From assembly GCA_017312345.1 (NCBI GenBank), contig BLAA01000001.1:2170001-2234000 (forward strand): DNA of 64,000 bases. The letters are read 5' to 3'. The stretch comes from Candidatus Denitrolinea symbiosum (GTDB taxonomy: Bacteria > Chloroflexota > Anaerolineae > Anaerolineales > Villigracilaceae). Of the stretch, positions 1 through 9,866 are shown in pieces. Made by a program: the position numbers and the translations under genes. Position 1 is the stretch's first letter. Each line of letters begins with the position of its first letter. Below the pieces are notes generated by a model. That model was not told where the DNA came from. It ran no database searches and saw nothing but the letters and a program-made list of their open reading frames with translations.

Positions 1-838
1 CCTCTGAGAATTGTCCGGCTTGCTCGAGAAAACCTTTTGTCAGCAGGCCCTCGGAGCCGACCAGCACGGCCCCGCCCAATCCCTTCTCCACGGCTTGACG
101 CGTCACGGCCACGCCGTCCGTTGTGTAAAGCGGATAATACAGGATGTCCGGGTTGAAGAAGCGGATGTGGTCCAGGGCGCCCGATGGGTTGACGCCGCTC
201 TCGAGCCGATAGCCCGCGACGCATTTTCCGCCCAACGCGGTGAAGACGGCGCAGGCTTCCTCGGTCAACCCGCTGGAATAGGGCTGCCCGTCGTTGATGG
301 TCGCCATTCGCCGCACGCCGAGGGCGCGGTAGGCAAACTCGGCCACCATGCCGGCCTGGCTCTTGTCGTTCTGGATCGTCCGCAGGAAGCCCGCCTGGTG
401 AGTCCCTTCGGCGGTCAGGGACGCGGCGGTGCTGGAGGGCGAGATCAACACCATCCCCGCCTCGGTCAGGACTTTGGCGGCGGTCTCCGACGCGCCCGAG
501 CAGGTGGCTCCGATCACTCCTACGATATGGGGATTCTGCGCCAGTTCCCGCGCGGCCGCTTCCCCGCCTTCGGGCGAGCACTGGTCGTCCGCCTGGACGA
601 GTTCGATGGGATGGTTGAGCAGTTTCCCGCCGCGGTCCGCGATCGCCAGTTCCACGCCGCGCAGGGCGTCGACGCCGTAGGACGCGTCGGGGCCGCTCAA
701 CGTCAATTCCACGGCGACGACGATCGGTTCGCCGGAACCGACCGTTACGCAGGCCAGCGGATCGTTACACTCGAATTTGGGCAGGCAGGCCGTCAAAAGG
801 AGGCTGATTAAAAGCGCAAGCAGGGGGGGGCGTTTCAT
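1..838 (-). CDS. Branched-chain amino-acid-type ABC transporter substrate-binding lipoprotein (partial, C-terminus outside window)
   Basis: This is a periplasmic-binding-type receptor that would capture an amino acid or similar solute outside the membrane for an ABC importer. The start at 838 gives a lipoprotein signal peptide, MKRPPLLALLISLLLTAC, with lipobox LTAC. It is followed by a domain beginning EPIVVAVELTLSGPDASYGV, the usual opening of type I LivK-like folds. SD-like GGAG lies about 9 bases upstream. The reading frame stays open to base 1, so the C-terminus is missing. It lies downstream of a complete liv operon but behind a strong terminator, so it is probably expressed separately. 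A weak -10-like TACAAT lies upstream. The ligand cannot be told from sequence. Confidence 0.88.
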   Translation of the reverse strand, partial: MKRPPLLALLISLLLTACLPKFECNDPLACVTVGSGEPIVVAVELTLSGPDASYGVDALRGVELAIADRGGKLLNHPIELVQADDQCSPEGGEAAARELAQNPHIVGVIGATCSGASETAAKVLTEAGMVLISPSSTAASLTAEGTHQAGFLRTIQNDKSQAGMVAEFAYRALGVRRMATINDGQPYSSGLTEEACAVFTALGGKCVAGYRLESGVNPSGALDHIRFFNPDILYYPLYTTDGVAVTRQAVEKGLGGAVLVGSEGLLTKGFLEQAGQFSE

Positions 839-953
839 TCCGTTTCTCCGTTTCTCGTCAGACGACATTGTACTCTTGAATCGGCCCGCCTTCTCTAAAT
901 CTTACAGGATCGAGAGCGGAAAGTTCCAGCGTTTTGCGCCGGCAACTCCATAC

Positions 954-990
954 AAAAAACGCAGAGACGGAAGGTCCGGCCTCTGCGTTT
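954..990 (-). terminator. Rho-independent terminator after the first livF
   Basis: On the minus strand a 10-bp stem (AAACGCAGAG pairing with CTCTGCGTTT) runs into a T tract. It lies 20 bases past the livF stop and separates the liv operon from the third binding-protein gene. Confidence 0.85.
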
Positions 991-1009
991 GGCGCGCGGC
1001 TTTTCCAGC

Positions 1010-1723
1010 CTATTTCATGCCGAGGTATGCTTTTCGCACGGTCGGGTCATTTTTGAGATTCGCGGCGGTGTCGCTGAGGACGATCTTTCCGGTCTGGATC
1101 ACGTAGCCGCGGTTGGCGATGGACAGCGCCATCAGCGCGTTCTGTTCCACGAGCAGGATGGTGGTGCCTTCCTTGTTGATGGTCTGGATGATCTCGAAGA
1201 TGAGTTCCACCAGAATGGGGGAGAGTCCCATGGAAGGTTCATCGAGCAGAAGGATGCGCGGCCGGGCCATCAGCGCGCGGCCGGTGGCGAGCATTTGCTG
1301 TTCGCCGCCCGAGAGCGTGCCGGCAATCTGGCGCTGGCGCGCCTTCAGGCGTGGGAAGATGGCGTATACGCGTTCCAAGTCCTGCTGGATGTCGGCGCGG
1401 TCTTTGCGCGTGTAGGCGCCCAGGTCGAGATTCTCTTCCACGGTCAGGCGGGCAAAGATGCCTCGTCCCTCTGGGACCATCGCGATCCCATTAGACACCA
1501 GCTCGTAGGCTTTGTAGGTGTTGAGGTTCCGCCCGTTTAGACGGATGCTGCCGCTGCGGGGTTTCTGGATCCCGCAGATCGAACGCAGGGTGGTGGTCTT
1601 CCCGGCGCCGTTGGAGCCGATCAAGGTGACGATCTCGCCTTGTTCCACCGTCAACGAGACGCCTTTCAGCGCGTGGATATTGCCGTAATAGGTGTGGATG
1701 TCGTCTACTTCAAGCATTGGCAT
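1010..1723 (-). CDS. livF: Branched-chain amino-acid ABC transporter ATP-binding protein LivF (operon 1)
   Basis: This is one of the two cytoplasmic ATPases that drive the LivHM permease. The 237-residue length is normal for LivF. Walker A GSNGAGKTT is at about residues 36-44, the ABC signature LSGGEQ at about 137-142, and Walker B ILLLDEP at about 157-163, followed by the family-typical SMGLSP. The start MPMLEVDD at 1723 is chosen because GAGG lies 6 bases upstream; 1717 and 1735 are alternatives. The start overlaps the end of livG by 14 bases, which suggests translational coupling. It is the last gene of its operon and is followed by a terminator. Confidence 0.93.
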   Translation of the reverse strand: MPMLEVDDIHTYYGNIHALKGVSLTVEQGEIVTLIGSNGAGKTTTLRSICGIQKPRSGSIRLNGRNLNTYKAYELVSNGIAMVPEGRGIFARLTVEENLDLGAYTRKDRADIQQDLERVYAIFPRLKARQRQIAGTLSGGEQQMLATGRALMARPRILLLDEPSMGLSPILVELIFEIIQTINKEGTTILLVEQNALMALSIANRGYVIQTGKIVLSDTAANLKNDPTVRKAYLGMK

Positions 1724-2533
1724 GGGGCGCCTCATTACCTTTGTCTGCTTCGCTGGTTTGCAAACCGGAAGCGGCTCCGCTTCCGAGATACGCCTCGATG
1801 ACGTGCGGGTTGCGCTGGATTTCGTCGGGCGTGCCCTCGGCGATCTTGGCTCCATAGTCCAGCACCGCGATCTGCTCGCTGATGCCCATCACCACGCTCA
1901 TGTCGTGTTCGATGAGCAGGATGGTGATGTGCTGCTCGTCGCGCAGGCGCTGGATGAAGCGCATCATCTCCGCCGACTCCTGCGGGTTCATCCCTGCGGT
2001 GGGTTCGTCCAACAGGAGCAGGCGGGGCTGACTGGCGAGGGCCCGCGCGATCTCCAGTCTGCGTTGCGCGCCGTAAGGCAGGTTGCGCGCCAGATGATCG
2101 CCCAGATTGCTGAGGCCGACGAAGTTCAGCAGATAGCGCGCCTTTTCGAGCGCGTCCTTTTCCTCCTTGACGACGCGCGGGGTGCGGAGGATCGCCTCCA
2201 GCCACGAACCGCGCAAGCGGGAGTGTTCGCCGACCAGGATGTTCTCAATGGCGGTCATGTTTCCGAACAGGCGGATGTTTTGGTATGTGCGCGAAATGCC
2301 GCGCCGCGTGACCTGGTCGGGCGGCAGGCCGACGATGGACTCGCCGAAGAAGATCACGTCGCCCGCGTCGGGCTCATAGAAGCCGGTGATGCAGTTGTAG
2401 AAAGTGGTCTTTCCCGCGCCGTTGGGTCCGATCACGCTGAAGATCGCTTTTTCTTCGATGGATAGATCTACGGCGTTGACCGCGGTCAGGCCTCCGAACA
2501 CCTTGGTGAGGGCGCGCGTTTCCAGGGCGATGG

Positions 2534-2537
<4 letters not shown>
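1710..2537 (-). CDS. livG: Branched-chain amino-acid ABC transporter ATP-binding protein LivG (operon 1)
   Basis: This is the second ATPase of the importer. The 275 residues include Walker A GPNGAGKTT at about 37-45. The family-typical GISRTYQNIRLF segment, Walker B LLLLDEPTAGMNP and the LivG C-terminal signature VIEAYLG are all present. Its ATG overlaps the livM stop by four bases (ATGA), and its own 3' end overlaps livF. It forms a heterodimer with LivF under the membrane. The C-terminal tail of about 25 residues after the YLG motif is longer than in many LivG proteins. Confidence 0.94.
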
Positions 2538-4108
<1,571 letters not shown>

Positions 4109-4109
4109 G

Positions 4110-5210
4110 CTACACCTTTTCCTCGGTAAGCACTTCGCCCATGATGCCGGTGGGGCGGAAGATAAGCACCAGCACCAGGATGCCAAAGGCGATCACGTCC
4201 TTGAGTTGGAAATTGATTCCAAGCATGGCCGGGCCGACCGATTCCACGATGCCCAGGAACATGCCGCCGAGCATGGCCCCGGGGATGTTGCCGATGCCGC
4301 CCAGCACTGCCGCCGTGAACGCTTTGATGCCGGGGATGAAGCCGACAAAATAATAGACCAGGCCAAGGTGGATGCCCCACATGACCCCGGCCGCGCCGGC
4401 CAGCGCGCCGCCGATGATGAACGTATTGCTGATGACCCCGTCCACGTTGATGCCCATCAATGTAGCCACTTGCTTATTTTCGGAAACCGCCCGCATGGCG
4501 CGTCCCAGGCGGGTGCGCATGACCAGCGCATAAAGCAGGATCATAATGACCGTTGAAACAATGACGGTCAGGACGCCCGTGTACGTGAGAATCACCGTGG
4601 ATTCTCCGATGGGGATGCCCCAGCCTTCCCCGCGCGTGAGTACGGCCGGGTTGAAATAATCGCGTCGCTGCGTGCCGAACATCAATTGACCGGCGTTCTC
4701 GAGGAAGATGGACGCGCCGATGGCGGAGATCAGCGGGACGAGGCGCGGCGCGCCGCGCAGCGGGCGATAGGCGATCTTTTCGAGGAAATAGCCGCCGAGC
4801 GCGGCCACAAACATTCCGACGAGAAAAGCCGCGATCACAGACAGAGTCGGATGCGCGTTCAGGAAAGTCAAATTCGGATCGGCGGGCGTGGGAGCGGGGA
4901 CGTTCTTTAGAGCCTCGAACACGAAATAGCCGCCGAACGCGCCGATCATCATGATGTCGCCGTGGGCAAAGTTGATCATGCGCAGGATGCCATAGACCAG
5001 CGTGTAACCGACTGCGATCAGCGCGTACACGCTCCCCAGGACGAGGCCGGCAATGGCAAACCGAGCCCAGGTGTCGGGGCCGTAGGTTGGGTTTAGGATG
5101 GTGATGACAAGCAGGCGCCAGATGAGATAGGCGGAAAATACAACCCCAATGATGCCCTGTATGATCTTGTAAGTGGTGACTCGCCGCGCAGTCGGTGGGA
5201 CGTTTGGCAT
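4110..5210 (-). CDS. livH: Branched-chain amino-acid ABC transporter permease LivH (operon 1)
   Basis: This is the partner permease of LivM. The 366 residues include the LivH signature GLVLGSVYALIAVGYTLVYG and MINFAHGDI near residue 80, and the loop VSENKQVATLMGINVD that binds the ATPase. The N-terminus of about 45 residues with one extra hydrophobic stretch is longer than in the E. coli protein. The start at 5210 has GGAG at a good distance (GAGGAGAAAGACG before ATG). A strong stem-loop separates it from the upstream binding-protein gene. Confidence 0.93.
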   Translation of the reverse strand: MPNVPPTARRVTTYKIIQGIIGVVFSAYLIWRLLVITILNPTYGPDTWARFAIAGLVLGSVYALIAVGYTLVYGILRMINFAHGDIMMIGAFGGYFVFEALKNVPAPTPADPNLTFLNAHPTLSVIAAFLVGMFVAALGGYFLEKIAYRPLRGAPRLVPLISAIGASIFLENAGQLMFGTQRRDYFNPAVLTRGEGWGIPIGESTVILTYTGVLTVIVSTVIMILLYALVMRTRLGRAMRAVSENKQVATLMGINVDGVISNTFIIGGALAGAAGVMWGIHLGLVYYFVGFIPGIKAFTAAVLGGIGNIPGAMLGGMFLGIVESVGPAMLGINFQLKDVIAFGILVLVLIFRPTGIMGEVLTEEKV

Positions 5211-5247
5211 CGTCTTTCTCCTCGTGGAGTGGTGATGATCTGAAACG

Positions 5248-5280
5248 AATAGCGGGGCAAGCAGGGCCTGCCCCGCTATT
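5248..5280 (-). other. Intercistronic stem-loop between binding-protein gene and livH
   Basis: A perfect 12-bp stem (AATAGCGGGGCA with TGCCCCGCTATT) and a 9-base loop lie between the binding-protein stop and livH. There is no T tract, so an RNA stabiliser or partial terminator is more likely than full termination. The second liv operon has a hairpin at the same place. Confidence 0.7.
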
Positions 5281-5312
5281 TATATCACGGGTGATGCGTT
5301 TTAGCGCGCGAA

Positions 5313-6599
5313 CTATTTGGGCGCTTCAACCCACTGACCGTCCTTGATGATGTTGAAGACCGGGCCAGAGGCCGAGCATTCGCCGGTGGAGTCGCAGGTC
5401 ACGACGCCGGAGAGTCCCTGATAGTCGGTTGTGTGGCGGACGGCTTCAACCAGCGCGCCGCGCGGGACGTACAGCTTGCCGTCGCCGCCGAGGACCGCGA
5501 CGCTCTCGATGGCCTTGATCAACACGGCCGCCGAGTCGTAGGAACACCAGGAATAGGGCGAGAGCTTGCCGGCAGCCTGGCCGTAGGTGGCTTCGTAAGC
5601 GGCGTCGAACTTGGCCTTGGCGTCCGAAGCCGGCGGGATGAGCGTGGTGGCGTAAGCGCCTTCGCCGTTCGCGCCGGTGCGGTCGAGGAAGTCCTGGCCA
5701 AAGGTGCCGTCGTCGCCGAAGAAGATGACGTCTCCGAGACCGGCCTGTTTCATCCCGTTAACGATGACGACGCCCTCGGCCACGTAACCGCCGAAGTAAA
5801 GGAGTTCCGGCTTCTTGGACGCAACGTCCGCCAACACGGCGCTGTAATCGGACTCGCCGGGGGTGACAGCCTGGAAGGTAACCACTTCGCCGCCCAGGGC
5901 GGTGAACTGCGCTTGAACGACTTCCGCGAGTCCCTGGCCGTAGGCCTGGCCGTCGTGGACGATGGCGATCTTGCGGAAGTTGAGTTTGTTATAGATGTAC
6001 TCGGCCGCGAATTTGCCCTGCGCCGCGTCGGTGAAGACCAGGCGGTTGAAGACCGCCGAGCCGCTCTTGGTCAGGTCGGGGTTGGTGGCCGACATGGACA
6101 TCATCGGGATTCCCGCGGCTTCGTAAACGGGAATGGCCGCTCCGGTCGCGCCGGAGAAGCTGTGACCGGCAATGGCGACAACCTGCGGGTCGGCAACGAA
6201 CTTGTTGGCTACCGCCGCGCCGCCTTCAGGCGTGCCGCCGTCATCTTCGGCGACCAGTTCGAACGAGAAGCCCTCGAACTGTCCCGCGTCAGCGACGGCA
6301 AGTTTGGCGGCCTGGGAAGCGTCCACGCCATAGGCGGCGTTGTCGCCGGTCATGGGGCCGCCCAATCCGATCTTGATCGTTTGGCCGGATTCGAATACGG
6401 CGCAGCCGAACTTGTCCGTAGCGCAGACTTCCGGCGCGTCCGCTTTGGGCTCGTCAGTGGCCGGGGCCTGGGTAGCCGGGGCATCCGTGGCCGGAGCCTG
6501 GGTGGGAGCCGCGGTCGGGGTCGGTTTTGCACCGCAGGCCGCGAGCATGACGCTGGCGAGAACCAGCACAGACAGAACAACGAACAGACGTTTAGACAT
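5313..6599 (-). CDS. livK: Branched-chain amino-acid ABC transporter substrate-binding lipoprotein (operon 1)
   Basis: This extracytoplasmic receptor supplies ligand to LivHM. Its 428 residues begin with a lipoprotein signal ending LAACG. A Thr/Ala/Pro-rich tether of about 35 residues follows, then the type I periplasmic-binding fold (IKIGLGGPMTGDNAAYGVD onward). The linker with repeated PAT/QAPAT units is typical of lipoproteins in monoderm-like Chloroflexota. SD GGAGGAGAAAG precedes the ATG at 6599. It is preceded by a 183-base structured leader and a clear sigma70-type promoter, and is the first gene of operon 1. Substrate specificity is not visible. Confidence 0.92.
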   Translation of the reverse strand: MSKRLFVVLSVLVLASVMLAACGAKPTPTAAPTQAPATDAPATQAPATDEPKADAPEVCATDKFGCAVFESGQTIKIGLGGPMTGDNAAYGVDASQAAKLAVADAGQFEGFSFELVAEDDGGTPEGGAAVANKFVADPQVVAIAGHSFSGATGAAIPVYEAAGIPMMSMSATNPDLTKSGSAVFNRLVFTDAAQGKFAAEYIYNKLNFRKIAIVHDGQAYGQGLAEVVQAQFTALGGEVVTFQAVTPGESDYSAVLADVASKKPELLYFGGYVAEGVVIVNGMKQAGLGDVIFFGDDGTFGQDFLDRTGANGEGAYATTLIPPASDAKAKFDAAYEATYGQAAGKLSPYSWCSYDSAAVLIKAIESVAVLGGDGKLYVPRGALVEAVRHTTDYQGLSGVVTCDSTGECSASGPVFNIIKDGQWVEAPK

Positions 6600-6782
6600 T
6601 CTTTCTCCTCCGAGTGGAAAGGTGAAACTTGTAACCCGTTAACGGGTCGTTCGTTGCGGCTGACAAAGCGCGGATGTCGGCATCACCTCCTTTGGCGTAA
6701 GGTTTAAATAAAGCCGGAGAACTGTGCGCGATGCAAATTCTCTCGGCGATAAATCTTTTTTGCGGGGATGTCTGACAATATT
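6600..6782 (-). promoter_or_regulatory. Conserved structured 5' leader of the operon-1 binding-protein gene
   Basis: The 183 bases between the predicted transcription start and the ATG closely match the leader of the second liv operon (12320-12506). Shared parts are an interrupted stem (GCCG, bulged A, GAGAA pairing with TTCTC CGGC), a strong ribosome-binding-like AAAGGAGGTGATG, a hairpin on GACCCG/CGGGT and a TTTCACCTTTCC segment just before the true SD. AGGTGA in the first SD-like element can pair with TCACCT downstream, while CTTTC can pair with GAAAG at the true SD. That gives two competing folds. The function is inferred only. Confidence 0.6.
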
Positions 6783-6788
6783 CGTTCT

Positions 6789-6817
6789 ATCCTACAGTAA
6801 ATCGGCGTATCGGTCAA
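6789..6817 (-). promoter_or_regulatory. Sigma70-type promoter of liv operon 1
   Basis: TTGACC at 6817-6812 and TAGGAT at 6794-6789 are separated by exactly 17 bases on the minus strand. The spacer ends in TTTACTG, as in the promoter of operon 2. Confidence 0.8.
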
Positions 6818-6924
6818 GGGGATTTTTCATTAAATTTTCATTTTTCGCAGGCCGTCGGGGAAGTTTTTCGCGGACGCGCAAGCCGCGGCGCGGACCTTCT
6901 TTTTGCCGGGCAAGGGCGGCTTAC

Positions 6925-6959
6925 GAAAAAACCCGCTCTCGTGAGCCGAAAGCGGGTTT
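6925..6959 (-). terminator. Rho-independent terminator of liv operon 2
   Basis: The stem AAACCCGCT with AGCGGGTTT is followed by a T run on the minus strand, just after the stop of the second livF. It separates operon 2 from the promoter of operon 1. Confidence 0.85.
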
Positions 6960-6982
6960 CTTTATTTTCAGGAGGGCGGGAC

Positions 6983-7696
6983 TTATTCCATTCCCAGATA
7001 CGCGTGCTGCACCATGGAATTTTTTCTGAGATTCTCGGCAGTGTCGCTCAATACGATGGAGCCGGTCTGGAGTACGTAGCCTCGGTGGGCAATGGACAGC
7101 GCCATGAGCGCGTTTTGTTCGACCAGCAGGATGGTGACGCCCTGGTCGTTCAGTTTTTTGATCGTGTCGAAGATCAATTCGACCAACACGGGGGAAAGCC
7201 CCATGGAGGGTTCGTCCAGCATCAGGAGACTCGGGTTGAGCATCAGCCCGCGCGCGGTGGCCAGCATTTGCTGTTCGCCGCCGGAGAGAGTGCCGCCTTT
7301 TTGAAAGGCGCGTTCCTTCAAGCGCGGAAACAACTCGAAGGCATGGTTCATGCGGCGCGCCACTTCCTCGGGGTCGTCAACCACGAAGGCGCCCATTTCC
7401 AGGTTCTCTTTCACGGTGAGCTTGGGGAAAATCCCTCGCCCTTCCGGCACGTGTCCCACGCCCGCGTTGACGATGTGGTGCGGACTCGTTTGCGAGATGT
7501 CCTGTCCTTTTAACAGGATCCTGCCCTCTCTGGGGTGGATCAGTCCCGAAATGGTGCGCAGGGTGGTGCTTTTGCCTGCTCCATTTGCGCCGATCAGGGT
7601 CACGATCTCGCCTTTTTCGACGGTCAGCGAAATCCCTTTCAAGGCGTGGATGCGCCCATAGTAACTGTGGACATTTTCAAGGGTAAGCAGGCTCAT
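6983..7696 (-). CDS. livF: Branched-chain amino-acid ABC transporter ATP-binding protein LivF (operon 2)
   Basis: This 237-residue ATPase has Walker A GANGAGKST, signature LSGGEQQML, Walker B LLMLDEPSMGLSP and the LivF C-terminus ending HAYLGME. It is clearly paralogous to the LivF at 1010-1723 but differs along its whole length, so the operons duplicated long ago or were acquired separately. Its ATG overlaps the livG stop by four bases. It energises the LivHM pair of the same operon and is followed directly by a terminator. Confidence 0.94.
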   Translation of the reverse strand: MSLLTLENVHSYYGRIHALKGISLTVEKGEIVTLIGANGAGKSTTLRTISGLIHPREGRILLKGQDISQTSPHHIVNAGVGHVPEGRGIFPKLTVKENLEMGAFVVDDPEEVARRMNHAFELFPRLKERAFQKGGTLSGGEQQMLATARGLMLNPSLLMLDEPSMGLSPVLVELIFDTIKKLNDQGVTILLVEQNALMALSIAHRGYVLQTGSIVLSDTAENLRKNSMVQHAYLGME

Positions 7697-8487
7697 TGCG
7701 CCTTCTCCTCGTGCTGGCCGGCGACCGCGCCGCGTCCGAGATAGGCTTCGATGACGCGCGGGTTGGAGCGGATCTCTGCGGGCGTGCCTTCGGCGATCTT
7801 TTCGCCGTAATCCATGACGCTGATACGTTCGGAGATGTTCATCACCACGCGCATATCGTGTTCGATCAACAGGACTGTAATTCCCCTTTCGTCGCGGATG
7901 CGGCGGAAGAGTTTGACTGCGGCTTCCGTCTCCAGCGGATTCATACCGGCGGTCGGCTCATCCAACAGGAGCAGCAGAGGGTCGGCGGCGAGGGCGCGGG
8001 CGATCTCCACCCGGCGCTGCCCGCCATAAGACAGGTTTTTCGCCAGTTCGTTGCCCACGTCTTCCAGGCCGACATATTTCATCAATTCCCTGGCCTTCTG
8101 TTCCGCTTCCGCCTCCTCTTTATGAAAAGCGGGCAGCCGGAGCAGAGAATCGAGCATGGTCTGTTTCAAATGCGGATGCATGCCTACCATGATGTTCTCA
8201 ATGACCGTCATGTTGCCGAACAACCGGATGTTCTGGAAGGTGCGGGAGACGCCTCTTTCCGCGATCTGGTCCGAGCGCAGCCCGACCAGGGGTTTGTCGT
8301 TGAACAGGATGGAGCCTTCTTCCGGCTTGTAGATGCCCGTCATGGTGTTGAAAAAGGTGGTCTTGCCGGCGCCGTTCGGGCCGATGATGCTGGCGATCTC
8401 GCCTTTGTTCAACTGGAAATTCATTTTGTTGACGGCCGTCAGGCCGCCGAAGCGCTTTACCACGTTGGTCGCGTTGAGCAGCGTCAT
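7693..8487 (-). CDS. livG: Branched-chain amino-acid ABC transporter ATP-binding protein LivG (operon 2)
   Basis: This 264-residue ATPase has Walker A GPNGAGKTTFFNT, the GVSRTFQNIRLFGNMT segment, signature LSYGGQRR, Walker B LLLLDEPTAGMNP and the terminal VIEAYLGRG motif. It overlaps livM (ATGA) and livF (ATGA) by four bases each, so the last three genes of the operon are translationally coupled. It acts with LivF on the cytoplasmic side of the permease. Confidence 0.95.
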   Translation of the reverse strand: MTLLNATNVVKRFGGLTAVNKMNFQLNKGEIASIIGPNGAGKTTFFNTMTGIYKPEEGSILFNDKPLVGLRSDQIAERGVSRTFQNIRLFGNMTVIENIMVGMHPHLKQTMLDSLLRLPAFHKEEAEAEQKARELMKYVGLEDVGNELAKNLSYGGQRRVEIARALAADPLLLLLDEPTAGMNPLETEAAVKLFRRIRDERGITVLLIEHDMRVVMNISERISVMDYGEKIAEGTPAEIRSNPRVIEAYLGRGAVAGQHEEKAQ

Positions 8488-9857
8488 GGACGGCCTCCCT
8501 CTCCATCTCCCTCTTCCGCAAGTTTCTCCGCGGCGATGGCCCGTTGACGTCGTTCGGCGGGGATCAGCCCCGAGGGACGGAAGATCATCATCAGAACGAG
8601 GATCGCCCCGAACAGCAGGCGCTGATATTTAGCCGGGTCCAACTGTGCGGATAGATTTTTCCAGGCAAAGTTGATGATTGGAATGACCGCGTCGCTTTGG
8701 CGCAATTGGCTCAGGTACAGCGACAGCCCCTGCAAAATTTGCACGTTCAGGATGACCACGGTGGCCGCTCCCAGCACCACGCCGGGGATGCTGCCCTGTC
8801 CGCCCAGGATGACCATCGTCAGCACGCCGATGGATTGCATGAACGAGAAGGACTCGGGGCTGACGAAGGTGCGGCTGGCGGCCAGCAAAACGCCCATGAC
8901 TCCGGCGAAGGAGGCGCCCACGGCAAATGCCGCCAGTTTCATTCTCACGAGCGGAATGCCCATGGCGACGGCGGCTGTTTCGTCTTCGCGAATGGCGACC
9001 CAGGCGCGGCCGATTCTTGAGTCGTCCAGGCGGCGGGTCACATTGATGATGACGATGATGATCAGCAGCGCCAGGACATAGAAGAAGACGTTGTACATGG
9101 TGGGGGCGTCCACTGCGTATCCAACAATTCCTTCGAAGACGCCGTTAAAACCGTCCAGAAGGAATTGAGGTAGCGTGGGGCGCTGGATGGGGGTGATGCC
9201 CTGCGGCCCGTTCGTGAAGTTCAACGGTTTGTCGAGATTGTTTGCCAGTACGCGGATCACCTCGCCAAACCCCAGAGTCACGATCGCCAGGTAATCGCCG
9301 CGCAGACGCAGGACGGGCAGGCCCAACAGGATGCCGGTAAATGCGGCGATGATGATGGCGATGAATATGAATAGATAGAAGGCGTTTCCTGGGAGCAGAA
9401 AGGTCAGGTCGGCGGGTTGGGTCCCGGGCGCATAGGACAGGGCGTAAAATTGCTGGGAGCCGAAGAACGCCCAAAGGTACGCTCCCACCGCGTAGAACGC
9501 AACATATCCCAGGTCGAGCAATCCGGCGAAGCCGACCACGATATTCAGTCCCAATGCCAGGGCGGCGAACACGCTGACTTGGAAGATGATCTCCAAATAG
9601 AAGATGTTGCGCACGCCCACTACAGGGATGATGAGTAGCGCCAGCGCGACCCCGAGGAATAGTTTAAAACGGACGTCGGTCTTAAGATAGTAGAGCGAAA
9701 GAAACGATGTGATCAGTAAAAGGAAGGCAAACACCGAGCGGGGGCTGAAGTAGACCCACAAGGAGCCGAGCAGGACGTGCGCCAGCATCGCGGCGTAGGG
9801 CCAGCCTTTTTGGATGTATTTTTGATATTTTTGAAAGTAGGGCAGGAATGAAGCCAT
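8484..9857 (-). CDS. livM: Branched-chain amino-acid ABC transporter permease LivM (operon 2)
   Basis: This 457-residue membrane permease carries LivM hallmarks: LGLNIVVGFAGLLDLGYVAFYAVGAY in two blocks, the GDYLAIVTLGFGEVIRVL loop, and RIGRAWVAIREDE. It has an N-terminal extension of about 80 residues with extra hydrophobic segments and two internal insertions (about residues 130-150 and 245-275). It does not share the large extra module of the operon-1 LivM. The ATG at 9857 lies 9 bases after the livH stop. Confidence 0.93.
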   Translation of the reverse strand: MASFLPYFQKYQKYIQKGWPYAAMLAHVLLGSLWVYFSPRSVFAFLLLITSFLSLYYLKTDVRFKLFLGVALALLIIPVVGVRNIFYLEIIFQVSVFAALALGLNIVVGFAGLLDLGYVAFYAVGAYLWAFFGSQQFYALSYAPGTQPADLTFLLPGNAFYLFIFIAIIIAAFTGILLGLPVLRLRGDYLAIVTLGFGEVIRVLANNLDKPLNFTNGPQGITPIQRPTLPQFLLDGFNGVFEGIVGYAVDAPTMYNVFFYVLALLIIIVIINVTRRLDDSRIGRAWVAIREDETAAVAMGIPLVRMKLAAFAVGASFAGVMGVLLAASRTFVSPESFSFMQSIGVLTMVILGGQGSIPGVVLGAATVVILNVQILQGLSLYLSQLRQSDAVIPIINFAWKNLSAQLDPAKYQRLLFGAILVLMMIFRPSGLIPAERRQRAIAAEKLAEEGDGEGGRP

Positions 9858-9866
9858 GATATTCTC

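Noticed and set aside
6640..6700. A conserved leader peptide after AAAGGAGGTGATG in the liv leaders
   Set aside because: The frame is not kept between the two operons (14 codons then stop in one, in-frame fusion in the other), and the residues are not branched-chain amino-acid-rich as an attenuator peptide would need.
5433..6707. 424-codon open frame on the plus strand
   Set aside because: Antisense of the binding-protein gene and its leader; Arg/Gly/Val-rich shadow composition.
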